Below are positions 20,752 through 34,000 of a stretch of 64,000 bases of DNA, piece after piece. The position numbers and the translations under genes are program-made. The stretch spans positions 1-64,000 of the forward strand of contig JAAVTG010000400.1 of NCBI GenBank assembly GCA_011947345.1, given 5' to 3'. This DNA comes from Phytophthora quininea. Taxonomy: Eukaryota > Oomycota > Peronosporomycetes > Peronosporales > Peronosporaceae. The notes beneath the pieces were generated by a model. That model did not search any database and was not told where the DNA came from. It worked only from the letters and a program-made list of their open reading frames with translations. The stretch's first letter is position 1, and each line of letters starts with the position of its first letter.

Positions 20752-22149
20752 ATGCTGCGGGTGGGCAGAGCAAGCGACGACGAAGACGACGACGTGCTGT
20801 CCACGCTGATGCGCGAGGGAGAGCTGCGTCTACAGTCCGAGCAGCGCGCGCGCCAGGATCGGCGCCGCTCCGCGCGCGGCCGGCAGCTGCTGCTGGCGCT
20901 GATGTTCCTAGTCCAAGTGCTCCTTGAGCTGGGCCGCCGCGGCCTGCAGTGCGTACAGCGCAGCGTGCCCGCTACGTGTCGTTCGTGGACCGCTGGCTGG
21001 TGCAGAGCATCCGCGTGTCGGTGCATCCGCGCAAGAAGGTGAACACGCTGCGACTTCTGCTGGCGCTGGGCGTAGCCTTCTCGCTGCCCTACATCATGTT
21101 CAGCATCCAGCGGATGCGCTTTCCTGTCGGACGAGCCGCCAACGCGTGCGTCCTTAATCAATTGCAGTCGAATATTACACTCTCTAATTGTTTTGTTTTG
21201 TGGTTAGAGCGGACGAGTTGGACGAAGAGAAGATCCGGTCGCAGATTCTGGTGGACCGAGAGAATACACGGGTGCCTGGACGGAGACAAATGTTCCTGCG
21301 AGAAGGAGGCGACGGATTGAAAGTGGACGATACAGCACACAAGTGTGAGAACACAATGCAAGGCGTGAGACTGCTCACGGACGCGATGGGTGGGTGGCGT
21401 AGAGATTGTTGGTTATTTTTTATTTTTGCTGATGGAGTGGTGTTTTTTGTTGTTGCTGCTGTAGGATATGTGTGCACTAGAGGGCAATTGGATCGGGCGA
21501 AACCTGGCTGCTGCAATGAATCAGATGCCAGTCTGCCCCGGACTAAACAGTTCACGTGTGACCGCTGCGATACGAATCCTCCCCACTGTTGCGACGTGTT
21601 TGAGCACTGCGTGTCCTGCTGCATGCACCCGCTCAATGTACGTTGGCTGCCTTTTAGACATCTACGCTGTACTAATATTTCTTTCACTTGGATTAGGCTG
21701 GAATTCGTCGAGACTTCCTCACGCACGCAGACCCCAATCACCCAGTCTACAGCGACCCAGCTGACATCACTGTCTTTCAATACTGCCAGTATCGCTGCCG
21801 CACTTCTTCAGCTAGTGTGCAACACCAAAACTCTTATCGAAGGTAAGCAGTTATGTGAACTGGATGAGTGCGTGGTTGTTGACCTGTGTGCAACGTGTTC
21901 CGGCAGTCACCGAGCCTTTTGCTATGGTATTCATCGACCTCTAAAGGTGCTGCCGACAGTAAACAGTGACGGGCTTCATGACGAATGGTATGCTATGGTT
22001 GCTATAGTTTTCTGTGATTTTCGTCGTCTTACTCTATTTGTACTGCTACCATCAGGAACGGTGCGTCTCGCGAAGGTGCCCGAGACCACCTTATTCCAGC
22101 CACACAACTCGAACTAGACCCATTCTACCACGAATACGTGTCAACCTAA
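20752..22149 (+). CDS. SPRING1 (C12orf49/POST1)-like Cys-rich membrane protein, six exons
   Basis: In animals SPRING is a Golgi membrane protein that licenses site-1 protease and SREBP signalling. I assemble exons 20752-21145, 21208-21389, 21465-21637, 21697-21842, 21907-21987 and 22056-22149, giving about 356 residues with GT-AG introns of 59-75 nt and a TACTAAT branch site in intron 3. An acidic-basic N terminus (RASDDEDDD) is followed by a membrane helix (LLLALGVAFSLPYIMFSIQ). The luminal Cys-rich core matches SPRING: LLTDAMGYVC, a GCCN, TKQFTCDRC, PHCCDVFEHCVSCCMHP, then FQYCQYRCRTSSASVQHQN and AFCYG. One base is missing in exon 1 near 20960, before RARYVSFVDRWL. The intron solution is supported because every junction restores the family alignment. 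Confidence 0.85.
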
Positions 22150-23099
22150 TTGTAAGACGATATTCTAAAGTCATTTTATTTTCTCAGTAAAAATATGTTT
22201 TTGCAAATTCTACTGTCAGATAATTTGATTGAGCAAAGGAAACCAGCATTCCTTCTGGAGATGGAGCCATTCTCCGTCCTAGTATGTTCACTTTCGACGC
22301 GGAACAGCAATATCTCGGCAGCCTGAACACATTGGCACTTTGGCTTCCTATTTTAATTTATTTGTTGTTATAAAACAATGAGTCGAGTCAAGTAAAATTT
22401 TTTGAGCTTGTTTTAAAGTTGTAGACGATGCCACTTGTTCCATTGCAAAACCCAGCTGATTGTTCAGCGTTAAATGTCAAAGTTATAGGAGCCCCGACAC
22501 AAAGATTAACCTTCGTAGCAACTACTCGATCTTAGTCAGAATTCACTGTTTTAGCTTCATTGGCAGCATCAACATCGGCATTTTTGTGGGCAATAGGCTT
22601 AACGTTAGAATACCACTCAGGAATATCACCTGCGCATTAATAACAGTGCGTATCAACTTTACAGCCGCATTTGTCGATGCACGTTCCCGCAAGCGTCGTA
22701 AGACCTTGAACCATATTTCGGGGTCTTGCATGTCTCGATTCTGACTATTCTGACTTATTAATTCAATGCCATACAATAACCATCGACCTTTCCTATGCAC
22801 TTCGTTTAGCACTTTCTGCTTCCGCGTCGATAACGATTATGGCACAACAGGTTTTCCTGAACAACCTTCGCCATTCATGACGAGCTGGAGCAATTGACAC
22901 GGCGTACCGTCAATTTGACTACTTAACCGGGTCCTGATATTGTGTCGGCGCTTCAATCATCAGCATCAACGGGGTAGTGATACGCGTTGCTTTTTTGTGT
23001 TTGTTTTCGTCAACTACAGTTTTTCTGGCTTGCATCTATGGCTTGACAGTATCTTAAATGAATAGTTCTGCTCTTACAGCATCTTCAGAAGAGTAGTCG
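22150..23099. other. AT-rich intergenic sequence
   Basis: About 950 bp following the SPRING-like gene. I recognise no gene. It marks the change from compact genic DNA to repeat-rich DNA. Confidence 0.4.
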
Positions 23100-23960
23100 T
23101 GCTTTGATTTCCAAGTATATTAATCTGAATTGGTTTTGTCGACATCAGCAACTGCTTCTTGATGGAAAGGGATTTTTTTATGAAAACGAAGATGGGAGTT
23201 GGGAATCGCTCGCAACGGTCCCACTACGGCCGTTGCTTTCATCCAAAGGCTTTGTATCAGCGCACATTGCGGTCAGCAGGGACACCAAGGGCAGAAGACC
23301 ATGATTTGGGCCGCATTTTCAAGATCTATGAGCTATCGGTAACCGTCAATCAATTCATGAAGTCCATGACGACATTCCTGATGTGCCGGGTTGTGGGGGA
23401 CGGGGGGCATCGACTGCAAAGAACGCAACGGCGCCGTGCACTTCGAATTCTGCTACCTAAGTGAAAATTTTAGAGAAGATGAATATCTACTAGTCCTCAA
23501 GGCCCACGCCACCTACTTCGTCGATCTGACAGTGTGCTGACTGTAGGAGCCATTCTGTCGTGGCACAGTCGCTATGGTGCGCCTCCTACCTGGGTCAGCG
23601 ATAACGACAATCATTTCAAAAACAAAGTGGTCAGCGTGCTCAAACGCTGATTGATGACCCAGCAGCAGTTCACTCCAGCGTACTGCCCATGGATCAACAT
23701 CTCGATTGCGTGAACAGCGACATCTTGCAAGTTTGCGCGCGATGATCCTTGAGTACAAAATCACTACCACAGATTGGATCTACCTTATTCATATGGTACA
23801 ATCGAGCATAAACCATACGAGCCATCATCGGCAGGAAAAGCACTAGTAGAGCATTTCACTGGTCTGCCGAACCCGTCTTCACTACGGCCGTTTTACAAAC
23901 AGGAAGACAAGGAAATTTTACAAATATTGTTGTATCATCATGTACGAGACTGATGCGCGG
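23100..23960 (+). mobile_element. Decayed Ty3/gypsy retrotransposon, integrase region
   Basis: Several frames broken by stops read as a gypsy-type integrase. From about 23540 the plus strand gives ILSWHSRYGAPPTWVSDN, with SDN then NHFKNKVV, the second Asp region of the DDE core. Near 23655 follow QQFTPAYCPWIN and a degraded S-x-E stretch that should hold the catalytic Glu, then FTGLPNPS, common in oomycete gypsy integrases. Upstream (23150-23330) lies a linker rich in G and F codons. No LTRs were found. Non-functional. Confidence 0.7.
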
Positions 23961-24600
23961 GCATCGTGGGTGTTTTTCTGGTAATTCAACTCTAATTGAT
24001 GCAAAGCCCCCATAGTGTTGGAGTTTTACAACTTTTCTTTCCCCTTTTGTTTTGAAATCGGTTAGGATTGTACTCTATAATCGCGTTCTGGGGCCTGGAA
24101 ATTCCAGGTTTCTGCCTCTGCTTAGCTACGCAAGCCACCTAAGAGCCAGCACGGATAAGATCACTGTATGCTGGTATTCCAAAGTAACAGTCCGTAAACC
24201 GAGTGTTATTTATGACCGACTCTAGGGGCATCTTATACTATTAAATCGTAGGTGAGGCTGATGTTAGTTTAAACCTGTACAATTTCTGAGATAATTAGGA
24301 AGTTGATGTGGCCACACACGATGGCTGTTATCCTGGTTTGTCGCTGGAGTCGCCCTGAAACAGCTCGAATACGCTGATTGGTCTACTGGCTTCCAAAATG
24401 CCATCGCTAATGTGGTAAGAAAATGCACTACAGTGTGGTGGCTGGAAAACGTCGGCGACTGTGTACTGCATGCTTTATAGATTCTAAGCGCTAATCACTA
24501 GTTGAAGTGCTGGGTCAATTGGTTTGGAGTTCGTTTGCCGGTTTTGCCGCGCCGAGGTAAAACGAACTACCCTCTGCATATACTTGTCGCCTCCATCGCC

Positions 24601-24888
24601 ATGGGCACCATCGACAGCCTGCGCAATACCGTGCTTCAACAGCGTAAGGGTGAGGTTACCCACTACTTCACCCGTGCCAGCGACCTGAGGGACTTCATCT
24701 CCGACCTCGTATCGGCCACTGGTGTGAACATCACCATGAAAAATTTATTGTTTCAGCTCCAAGAGACTTACCGTCGACAACAGTACGCGAGTTACCCTGA
24801 CCATGGTTCCACCCGTGGCGTCTTCGACGAGATCCAGACGGTTCTGACCGAGCTCAGTGCCATCAACCGTAAGCCATCTATTACATAA
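24601..24888 (+). CDS. Orphan ORF with genic codon use, function unknown
   Basis: A 95-residue frame from ATG 24601 (MGTIDSLRNTVLQQRKGEVT) to TAA 24888, with C/G-ending codons typical of real genes in this genome although the neighbourhood is AT-rich and decayed. It contains LRDFISDLVSATGV and a Gln/Arg/Tyr-rich LQETYRRQQYASYPDHG. I do not recognise a family. A GTAAGC donor-like site at the ATCAACC junction near 24868 suggests it may be the first exon of a longer gene or a fragment of a capsid/gag-like protein, but nothing downstream supports either. Confidence 0.35.
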   Translation: MGTIDSLRNTVLQQRKGEVTHYFTRASDLRDFISDLVSATGVNITMKNLLFQLQETYRRQQYASYPDHGSTRGVFDEIQTVLTELSAINRKPSIT

Positions 24889-26089
24889 ATGTCAGTGTGG
24901 GATTCAGAGAGACGGGACAGCACAATGGTAGAAAGGCTGGGAGAGAAATTGAGCAACTTTGGATGATAGCATTGAATTGTGGTTGCATTTGTCTGCTCAT
25001 TCGCCAACGCGGAGGCCTCACCACAAGGGGATACCGTCATCGTTAGTATTCTAGATTATTTGGGAACCAACGGCGGTTCGGGCACGACACCGATGGTATC
25101 TTAGGGGTGATCCGATCCAAGAAGATGGTAAGGTTATACATAGTACGACGTGGTTTGGTACCATTCGTTAACATTGTGTGATGGCAGCCAAGCATCGCAT
25201 TCAGGCGACCTTAGACCGCTTTTTGGTGCGCGGTGAACAAGTCAGGAAGAAGCAATAGGATGCAAAGTTGTAATGGATTTGGTGTGCCAAAGCAATGTAG
25301 GTGATCGACGACTAACGTGGATAGTTAATCAAATAGCGTAGCGTAGTCTAAGTGCTTACAGAGCACGAACCGGTTGTTCAAAATGTATACGTGTCGAGAC
25401 CTCAGCGGATGTTAGAGGAGGTAGGATTCAGTATCCAATATTGTCGTGACTGACGATGATACTGTTTGAAGGTGTTGTACTGACAACAGTCTGACACTCC
25501 TGTTTCCGATCGAGTGAACCAACGACAGACCAGTGAGATGCTGGTCTTTAGAAGGCCTGGCTTGAAGAGTTAATCGGTGACAAGAAAACTTTAACTTTAA
25601 TCCTCCCCCTTACAGCAAGTGTAACGAGCAACGGTGAAACATAAGCTCACGCACTTTGATAGGACCGAACCGAACGCTGCGGAGTTATAGGCGTCGCCGG
25701 AGGCAATTTGCGCTAGTGACACGATCGTCTGTGGCGACAAGCAAGGGCGTCGCCTAGCATTCACTCTTCATGTTGGCAATTCTCAGGACTCCATTTGTTC
25801 TAGTGCTATGGACACGGATGGGCTGCTACCCACGACATTCTAGCCTGATTGACACTGTGAGGAAGACGAAGACCATTCCAGCGCCGCGAAATGCGCATAA
25901 ATGTTTATCTATCTGTATCGTTTAAAATTACATGAACTACGTGTTTGAGGCAATTGAAGAAATAATACCTGGGGACAAAACACCCCGGTTTCTGGGTCTT
26001 CGGTTGCGTCGACCGCACCACAAAACGTGGTTCGCCAATGTGGAATTCAAGGGCCGTACCAAATCGGCCTTATCTGAGTGCATTATTAA

Positions 26090-26640
26090 ACCCAGTACGA
26101 GTCGATGCTGAAAACGGTTACTATGAAGGCATGGATGGCGACCGGCATCGATGAAGGCCTTCGAACCGATACCGTTCTATCCGGCTAGCCACCCCAGCCA
26201 CATGTGCGAGCTGTCCTCTACCAGCTTGAGGAACCCGCAGTTCCCCCACGCCTCGATGCCCACACTCAGTAAAACTCCAGCGGACCCGAACCGCACGCTG
26301 CTTGTCCTTGCGGCGACGCGAGTCATGCGTGGACGCATCCAAAAGGGAGCATCAAGGGCCCACTTCCAGAATCCTGGCCGGTGACGATTCCAAAACAACC
26401 AAAATGCGCGATAGGCAGTCAGGTGCGTCACTGGGCTGTACCAGAGGCGATCCCCACCCTAATCACACGCAGGAAAGTCAGCAGCCGCGATCATTTGGCT
26501 CTTCAATGGTTAATGGCGTCATCGAAAGTGATGAGTAGACTGTACCGCTGGGATTTAATGCATCAAGAGTTCGACTTCATAACTACGAACAGATTCCGAA
26601 GCATTACTGTAGTGACAGACGCGTCGTGATGGTAGCTGAT
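26090..26640 (+). mobile_element. Decayed LTR retrotransposon, reverse transcriptase/RNase H fragment
   Basis: Around 26480-26580 the plus strand reads DHLALQWLMASSKVMSRLYR-W then DLMHQEFDF, which corresponds to the TDHxAL-x-WLM and R-x-x-x-W-x-L-x-LQE-(F/Y)DF end of gypsy RNase H. Upstream frames to 26090 carry interrupted sequence. Stops and frame changes make it a relic. No LTR seen. Confidence 0.6.
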
Positions 26641-27937
26641 GGTAGGTGACGGAGAACGAAATGAAAGTGTCCGGCTAATATGAACGATGAGAAGAATAAA
26701 AACGTTAAAATGCGGCCTTACTAGGTAGTCAGACGGCTACACAACGAATACTAAATGCGGCAACAGATAACAGTGGCTGCTGAGAGCGGATGCGAACAAC
26801 AACCGCAGAAGTTGTAACCCCGTACCACAATGTTAAGGCGTTTGACGCAACTGCGGAAGGAACCAAGTCGGTAATGAAACCTCTCAATGAAGGATTGGTG
26901 ATGAGGAAAATGCCTCTCCAGCACGACCAGATCGTGGTAGCATCAACGTTGATTTCGAGAAGTCGTACTAATGTTACAGACATTACAACAACTTCAACGC
27001 TCTATGAGAAAATGGGCTGTCCGAAAGCGGCAGCTCCTCATGTATAGAAGACTAGCGTTCTCGCTGCGCCGCTTTGCGGTAAATCCAACTCACCCAAGTA
27101 AATTTGGTACTCTTTTTCCAAATATTCCGAAAAATACATTTCCAGCAGCTGTGTTGTTTGTTAGATGTTTGTTCTTTCTCGGGCTCAAGTGAAAAGTTAT
27201 GCGGTCAGTTCCTGGCTGGCTCGGCGCTGGATATTGGCTAGAGATGGCAGCGCTCGTTGACCAAGTGAGAAACAAAATCATAAAATAATGTAGTGTATTT
27301 TATACATAATATAATACGTATGTTTCAGAATTCTATACATTTTTGAAAAATTCAAATCAGAACACTGTCTCGATATCTGTGACATCCGAATCTACTACAT
27401 ATGTACTTATATTAGTTAATATTGTAGCCAATAAGAAGTCCGTAGTTTGTGACTGGCATGGCGACACACACGCACATTATTGTCTAAGACATGGTTTTGT
27501 ATTGTCGCGCTTATGTTAAAGCTGAGGAAGTTAACCTGTTAAAACAGCTGTTCTCATCCAGCATAACGTCGCTAATATACCAACATGAAGTGAAAGTAAA
27601 TAAAGATTGCTGTACAGTGTTATCCAACATAGCAATGACAACAACCATCTGACGGGGTACATTGCTTGGGTCGTGGTTAGTTCAACCGGGTGTCTCTATC
27701 GTTAATATCCCAAGGATCGGCAGTAATTTTTGACAGTATTACTGTAATAGCCATTGGCGTCCGAACAGAAAGATGGTCCAGTACTGTTTATACAAAACAT
27801 CATGAAAGGCGCGCGAGAAAATGGCGGTACTATAATTTTGCGCTGGTGCAGAAACATTCCTTTTGCGTGGCAAGGCTGACAAGAAACAGGATAACTGTGG
27901 TGTTAGTAAGTAGGTCCTATACCGGGACACTGCCAAT
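26641..27937. other. AT-rich intergenic/repeat DNA
   Basis: No supported gene. Short frames at 26790-27192 have no recognised motif. The stretch 27250-27620 is strongly AT-rich. Confidence 0.35.
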
Positions 27938-30474
27938 TCAAAGTGAGTGCGTTGAATACGTGTCCGCCGAGACCCCGGCCCTCAATGCAACCTGCTTCAA
28001 TGCCGTGGATACCGTCTTTGCGTCGAGGTCCACGCACAAATGTTCGTCGTTCAACTTCTTAAGCAGTGATCTTGCAATTTTGACGTGATTCAGAGCGCGG
28101 ACTGGGCATAGTACTTTGTCGCCAGACGCGTGCATCGTTCTCCAGGCTCCTCGACCGTATTGATCATTCTTGGCGCCTTCTAGTCCGATAATGACTGCTG
28201 TCGCAGACTTCGACCGAACACGCCTGCCCTCCGCATCCGTGAAGAAGACATTCTTGTCTTCAAGGCAGTATTTGGTGCGCTGTCGTTCGATGATCAAGTA
28301 CTCCGGCCGCCTCAGGAGAAGAAGTACGCTAGGAGAATGCTTCCCCACAGTAACCAATGTCGCGGCTTGGCGATCGTGGGCGAACGCCGTAGCATGCGAA
28401 GATATGGGGGCATAACTGGGAACTTCTTTTTAACCGGGATTGAAAATCTTTTAATGCCCTGCAGGAGAACGCGTAATTGCGGCGGCCTGAGGATATCAAC
28501 TCCTCGGAATCGTTTGTGAAACCAGATGACTGACGAGAGCTTTGCCGGGTTTGTAGTGTAGTGATTCCCGCGTTTTGCCGAATTCCAACCAAACCCCCAC
28601 AAGTAAATAACGAAATATCCCAGCTTATTCCCACTCAATGTCCCTTTGCAACATAGCCACGGCGACCATCCCTTTAGTCTGGAGAATCACGACCACTGTT
28701 TCCACGTGGCATTGTACTTAGCTTTGGTAGTGCCTGCCAGGGCTTCTTCACACAGTATGACTCCCATACGTTGGAGAGATTGTCGAAGGGCGACTAAACT
28801 TGTACCTGTTCCCAAGACGCCGATAAGGTAGTCCACGTTTTCCAGAGTGCATGCTTGTTAGTCCATGCCCGTGATTACACGTCGGCCATCGTGTTCACTT
28901 CTCCCTCCGAAATACTAAAGTGATACTGGGGTTCGACTAGCGACAGCACCCTGTTCAGCAGTTATGCAGTAGGATTTCGACTTTGGCGCACATTTGTTGC
29001 CGACGTGAAAATGGATGTGCGTTGGTCCATCATACCCGCAGGTTGCCAATAAGGATGTGGTAACGCTGCCAGTACTGCGCTTCTCAATTCTCGTGTATTG
29101 ATGGAGTATTCGGTAGAGTTTGCACGAATCGCCTCCTTTTCCTTTGCTACGAACTGTACGCGTAGATATTCTTTCCTAGTGACATTGAGGGCGCACAGGC
29201 CAGTGTCGGATGCGTACATGTACACACGTGCCGCTGGGTCAACACGACTGGCGAACTGCGCCACTGGAATGCCATTAAACCAAGACTTGTAGATAATAGC
29301 TGCACGAAACCATTTCACGTCGTCCAGCACCCCCGCAGTGAGAAGATATCGGCCGAGTGAATGCATTTTTGTGCATGCAGTATGCAAGCGCTGATAGAAC
29401 GCCCGAGCAGTAGGGAAACAGACAGCAACGAGTAGAAATACGCCAAGGACTTGGTTCAGCTCAGTCTTCAACGCGCGACGTGAAGATATCAGCGATTCCA
29501 ACTGTGATTGAGCTTTGGTCATCTTATCATCAGGAATTAGGACCGTGCCAGCCCATGTATCCCAATCCAGGCCCGGCGCCTTGCATTGTGTACTCCACTT
29601 TGTAGATTTGTCTTCGTTTTCTTCATCTGGACCGAGAACAGAAATTACAGCTCGGCGTCACCGCGGCGAGGCCCTGTCAACATCGACACAAGTGTGATCG
29701 TCGCGCCAAACGTTACCCCTAAAGTTTCGATTGTCTAGTGGCGAGGACCCGACAGGCCTTGACTCCTCGTAGGTGTAGTAATAGATCCGACCTGCAATCG
29801 AGTAAAACGCGGGAGACCCGCACCATCCAAAGCCACAAGAGAGGTCGATAATCGCGTGATTATCGAACACAAATACAACATGTGCACATCGTTAGACTTC
29901 ATCGACACGTGCCGGAAAACTCCGGAGACGTCTTCGAGCATAAGCAAAACCTCAGCGTGAGGATGGCTCGTCAATGCGCGTTGCGATGCCCCGAGATGGG
30001 TTGTAGGAAATCGGAGGGAAGTGCGCTGATTCTGTGGAATCGATCACCAAGAATCCGTAGGGAATTGAAAATTTTTGGTAACACGAATGTCGTCGTCACC
30101 TTTGTTGACGACACTGACCGGACTTAGAAAGATTTCTGGCCACAGATCAAGCGCATCGTGCTCGAGCACCGGATATCTTCCTTGTTGCCGGCCCTTACGA
30201 ATATGCCGTCGTACCTTCTCAGCTTGAGACTCCGTTTCGCGATGATAGTCTGGGCGAATTGCTTGCCGGGGTGGTTTGTTGGCCTTCCAGCACGAGCGAA
30301 CACCGTGACACCATGACGGACGATATCATTCCACTGACGATAAACGTTGTGAAAAGCTCGGTCATCAGGCAGTTCTAGTTCACGGAGAGCCTTGTTGGGG
30401 CAAGGATCGGTCGTAGTTTCTCCGCGGACTAGCCGCACAAACTTCTGTAACGAGATGTTTGACCGGCGAGCCAA
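27938..30474 (-). mobile_element. DIRS-type (tyrosine recombinase) retrotransposon relic: RT, RNase H, YR
   Basis: Minus-strand order matches a DIRS pol gene. Reverse transcriptase: 30474-30124 (KALRELELPDD), then LEDVSGVFRHVSM at about 29900, CGFGWCGSPAFYSIAG at about 29810 and VWRDDHTCVDVD at about 29700, with the DD catalytic pair. RNase H: 29522-28962 (SLGRYLLTAG, VYMYASDTGLCALN, SINTRELRSAVLAAL). Tyrosine recombinase: 28638-27938 (RPPQLRVLLQGIKRF, LRRPEYLIIE, GDKVLCPVRALNHVKIAR, TVSTALKQVALRAGV, STHSL, where the H-x-x-R motif should continue but Arg is lost to a frame break). Stops and frameshifts are numerous, so it is not autonomous. A gag-like frame may lie at 30713-31053. Terminal inverted repeats were not resolved. 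Confidence 0.75.
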
Positions 30475-31053
30475 TAGCGAAAGAAATTAAACTTGCTTAC
30501 GTCCACCTGGGCGTCATCGGTTGCCGGAGCTTGTGCATTCAGTTCGATTCGTAATGCATACGCAGAAAGCCGTTGAGATACTTCACACACACAGTTGGTA
30601 ATCTTTTGCCGAACAGAATAGCCCGCACCGGCATTATTCCCCGCACACCTGATCCTGGTATTTCGTCTCCCAGAAAACACTACTTGAATCACATGAAATG
30701 ATCGCAAAAGCACGTAATGACCCGTGTTTTCTCGGGTCCAACGTACCCAAAGTAGCCGATTGTGGCCGCTTGGACAGCAGAAACGAGTAGCAGCTGTTTG
30801 GTTTCATCTTCGTCGTGTCTTCTTCACCAGGACGGGCCTTATCGAAAGCCTCGAGTTGGCCCCAAATACTGCCCGATGGTAACACCACCCGGATCAATTG
30901 CGACGTTGTACGAACACCTAATCCAGCATTCTGGACCTGTTTAAAAATGTCTCTCGAGCATGGAATTGTTGAAGCTTCTATCATAGTTGCACAGATCATG
31001 TCGGTATGCGAGGTAAGACAGAGAGTCGAGTAGCACTGCCCAAACACGTACAC

Positions 31054-34000
31054 GCATCAACTGGTCCTTCGTCACTGAAGAGGACGTCGTCGGATTTTCG
31101 GGTCGGAAGTCAGCTTCATACCGGACGGTCACAACTTGTCCTGTCACAGTTCTTTGATTCCACTGACAGCGGGACTATCTAGGGCACTACCCACACCATC
31201 TTAACAGCAGATGCGAGCTATTATCATAGAAGGATCATTTGCACAAGAGTTGGATCCATTTGACGTACGCAGGACCCAGCAGCACATAGAGTGCCCGCTC
31301 GCCCCGGCAGTCATAGCTCCTAACCACCAGAATATGCTTTCAGCGTCGTTCGCATGCCATTTCCTAGCCCTTGCCTGTTTTCTCTGTGCCACATAATTTT
31401 GACCGCTGCGTTCAACGCTATGAAAAAAAGCAAAAAAGTTCGTGAATTTTTCCCTATCTTCTCATAAGTACATGTTACACTCACCTATCCCACAAGAGTC
31501 GTCCAGTGTAGTTTGGCGTCCTTTCCAGCCATTTCGGGATTTTCTCGGTAGCGCGACTGCTGGTTGGTACTGTCCTTGAAGCGCCATTCAATTTCGTAAA
31601 ACGCGAGGTAACCACCTGTGATTGCTATGATCGATCGCGTTTTCGCGCAAGGGTGAATGTGCCGTCGCTAAAAGGAAAAGCGGCGGCTGATTCGGACCTA
31701 ATCTTCGGCGGTTTTACTCCTGACGAGCTCATTGCAAGATGTCCATGCGGCTGATGATGATAGAGCGAAGCGCAGGCGCTCTATCGCCCATCTGACGTGA
31801 TTCAGAGTTAGTCTGAGTTATCCAGGCTAGCAATAGGCGGGTTTCTATCAAATTTTGACACTGTCCTCGTATGTCACTTGTTTTTGCGGTGTAGAGTTGC
31901 AGTCGAGGAACCGTGTAGATATGTCTCCCAGAAACGTGCTTTCTCTAACGAACCATTATTTTCTGTGGAAGGATACTTGATACGGCGTGATAACAATGTC
32001 ATGAGCATTGACGAGAGCTTCTTGACACAGCACCACGGCCTGATGTTCCGTAAACTTGACACCTTGTTGTTGCCACCCCCCTCCCCCTCCCCCCACACAC
32101 ATCTTTGCAATGGTCGATACTGCGGTAGTTGACAGTGAATTGGCTCGTACATAGCCATTATCTGGTTCAACACCGGTTCGCCTAAGCCGTACGAACGCTA
32201 AAGTCTACTTTCAAGACCCCGGGACGTCATTTTACATGAATACTCTTGGAAGCGATGCCTAAGAAGCCCCACCGTCAGGGTTCCTGGCAGTACCTCATTC
32301 GGTGGATGAGGAGAATCCCATCTGGAAACCGCTAGAAAATCTACATGAAGTATCAGGGCTAGGTAATCACTTGACGTGAAGAAACCGCGACAATCCAACA
32401 AACGCCGACGTGTTACAAGCTAACGGGTAACATAATTCAACGCACACGCAAGCGCAACGGATACCGCAACTAATTCCCATAAGCTATTTTATTACTGAAG
32501 TGCAGTGAAGTGATATGGAAGACTTTGTTATGGGAATGTGTCAGACAAACCAAGTCAAGAGATAACTAGTTTGGTCAATTTACAGCACTGTCGGGAATCT
32601 CTCCTCCCTCTACAAAGCCTCCACTCGTCGGACAAGAATCAAAAACCAGCAAGTAAAGAAGTCCCATACTTCCTATGCGATTCACGGTCAGCGGTAGCGT
32701 CAGTGCCGGAATAATCTCTCGGCGTAACCTCGAGAACGCGCAACGACGTGGATACGGGTGGAAACCCATTCAGAGGTACACTTCATCCGTGAGCCCCCAC
32801 AGAGAGAGGTACTCTGACCGGGAAAACTCTCTGTACACAAGTTACACACGAGCATATCCTGATGAAACTCGATAGTTGCACACCTGTCACTTCAACGACG
32901 TGGTGAAGCGGAACAGTGCAGCTCACACAATGGATGTCGATTCGTGATGTGGCTGGAGTTTGTGGGATAGATAAAAGTCGTTTAGATCTCAGCACGCGCA
33001 GCGATTTGCCAACTCTGTGAAGCCACCGTGACAAACCTGATCAGACTCGGTGGGCAACGGGATATCGCGCTCGTTGCAGAACCAGGCGACGGAGACGCAT
33101 TCGCCGGTATCTTTCCAAGCGTCGACGATATCAAGTCTCGACATGACCACATAGGTTACTTCCCGGGATGACACGTAAACACCCACCTTCGAGAAAGCCC
33201 AGGAATCCACTCTATTGTAGCTTATATTAAACAGCAATCAAGGTTATCTTCCTGACAAAATACCAATTGATTTACCCTGTTGCTGCAGGAAGTCACGATT
33301 GCCGCACACGCGCCGCTCGAGTTGACTACGACCGCTCAATGCCACGTTATCGGCTCAGCAGCCTTCACCGTATGCTCGAAACTACGCTTGCTGACACATC
33401 CTCAACCAATTGTACGCATACATAGCTTAAAACTCCAACCTGGTATTCATGTCACAACTCAAACAGACTATCAGTTCGGCCGCAAATATGCCATTGGAGT
33501 AACACTACACTACCCACTATGTATGCGGGGGCATCCGTTCTCCATTGGGCCCGAATGAGTAACAACAGGTTCAGGAATCCGTTAAACCCACAGCTTGGTG
33601 AGCTTCCCTTTCTGCAAACTTCAAAACTTTTCACCTTCTTATATAGCTTGTTCACTGCGTCAGGCCCAGTAGCGGTCGCTCGTTCAAAGAATCTTACTAA
33701 GCGACTACTGCCCAAACGCGACCGAGTCGTTCCGTCCACCAGGTACACGGCACGCCATTAGTGCAAACCTAGACCTACAATCATAGCACGCGTTCACATT
33801 AAGCCGTATCGCTGGTAACATCCAGCAACAGCTCCACCAGTGCTCAACGAGCGAAAACCCACTGTCGTGAGCCCCATCTCGCCATTAGCAGTAGTCACTG
33901 GCAGTTGACTGATGGCTAGACCAGCCCCCACGTACGAAAGTAATCGCTCAAAACCAGTGTAGCTTATCCGGTAGTACTGTTTGAACTCGCCATCAAGCAA

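Noticed and set aside
31201..31396. Short frames on both strands near 31200-31400
   Set aside because: Sixty-codon frames in decayed DNA with no motif or codon bias.
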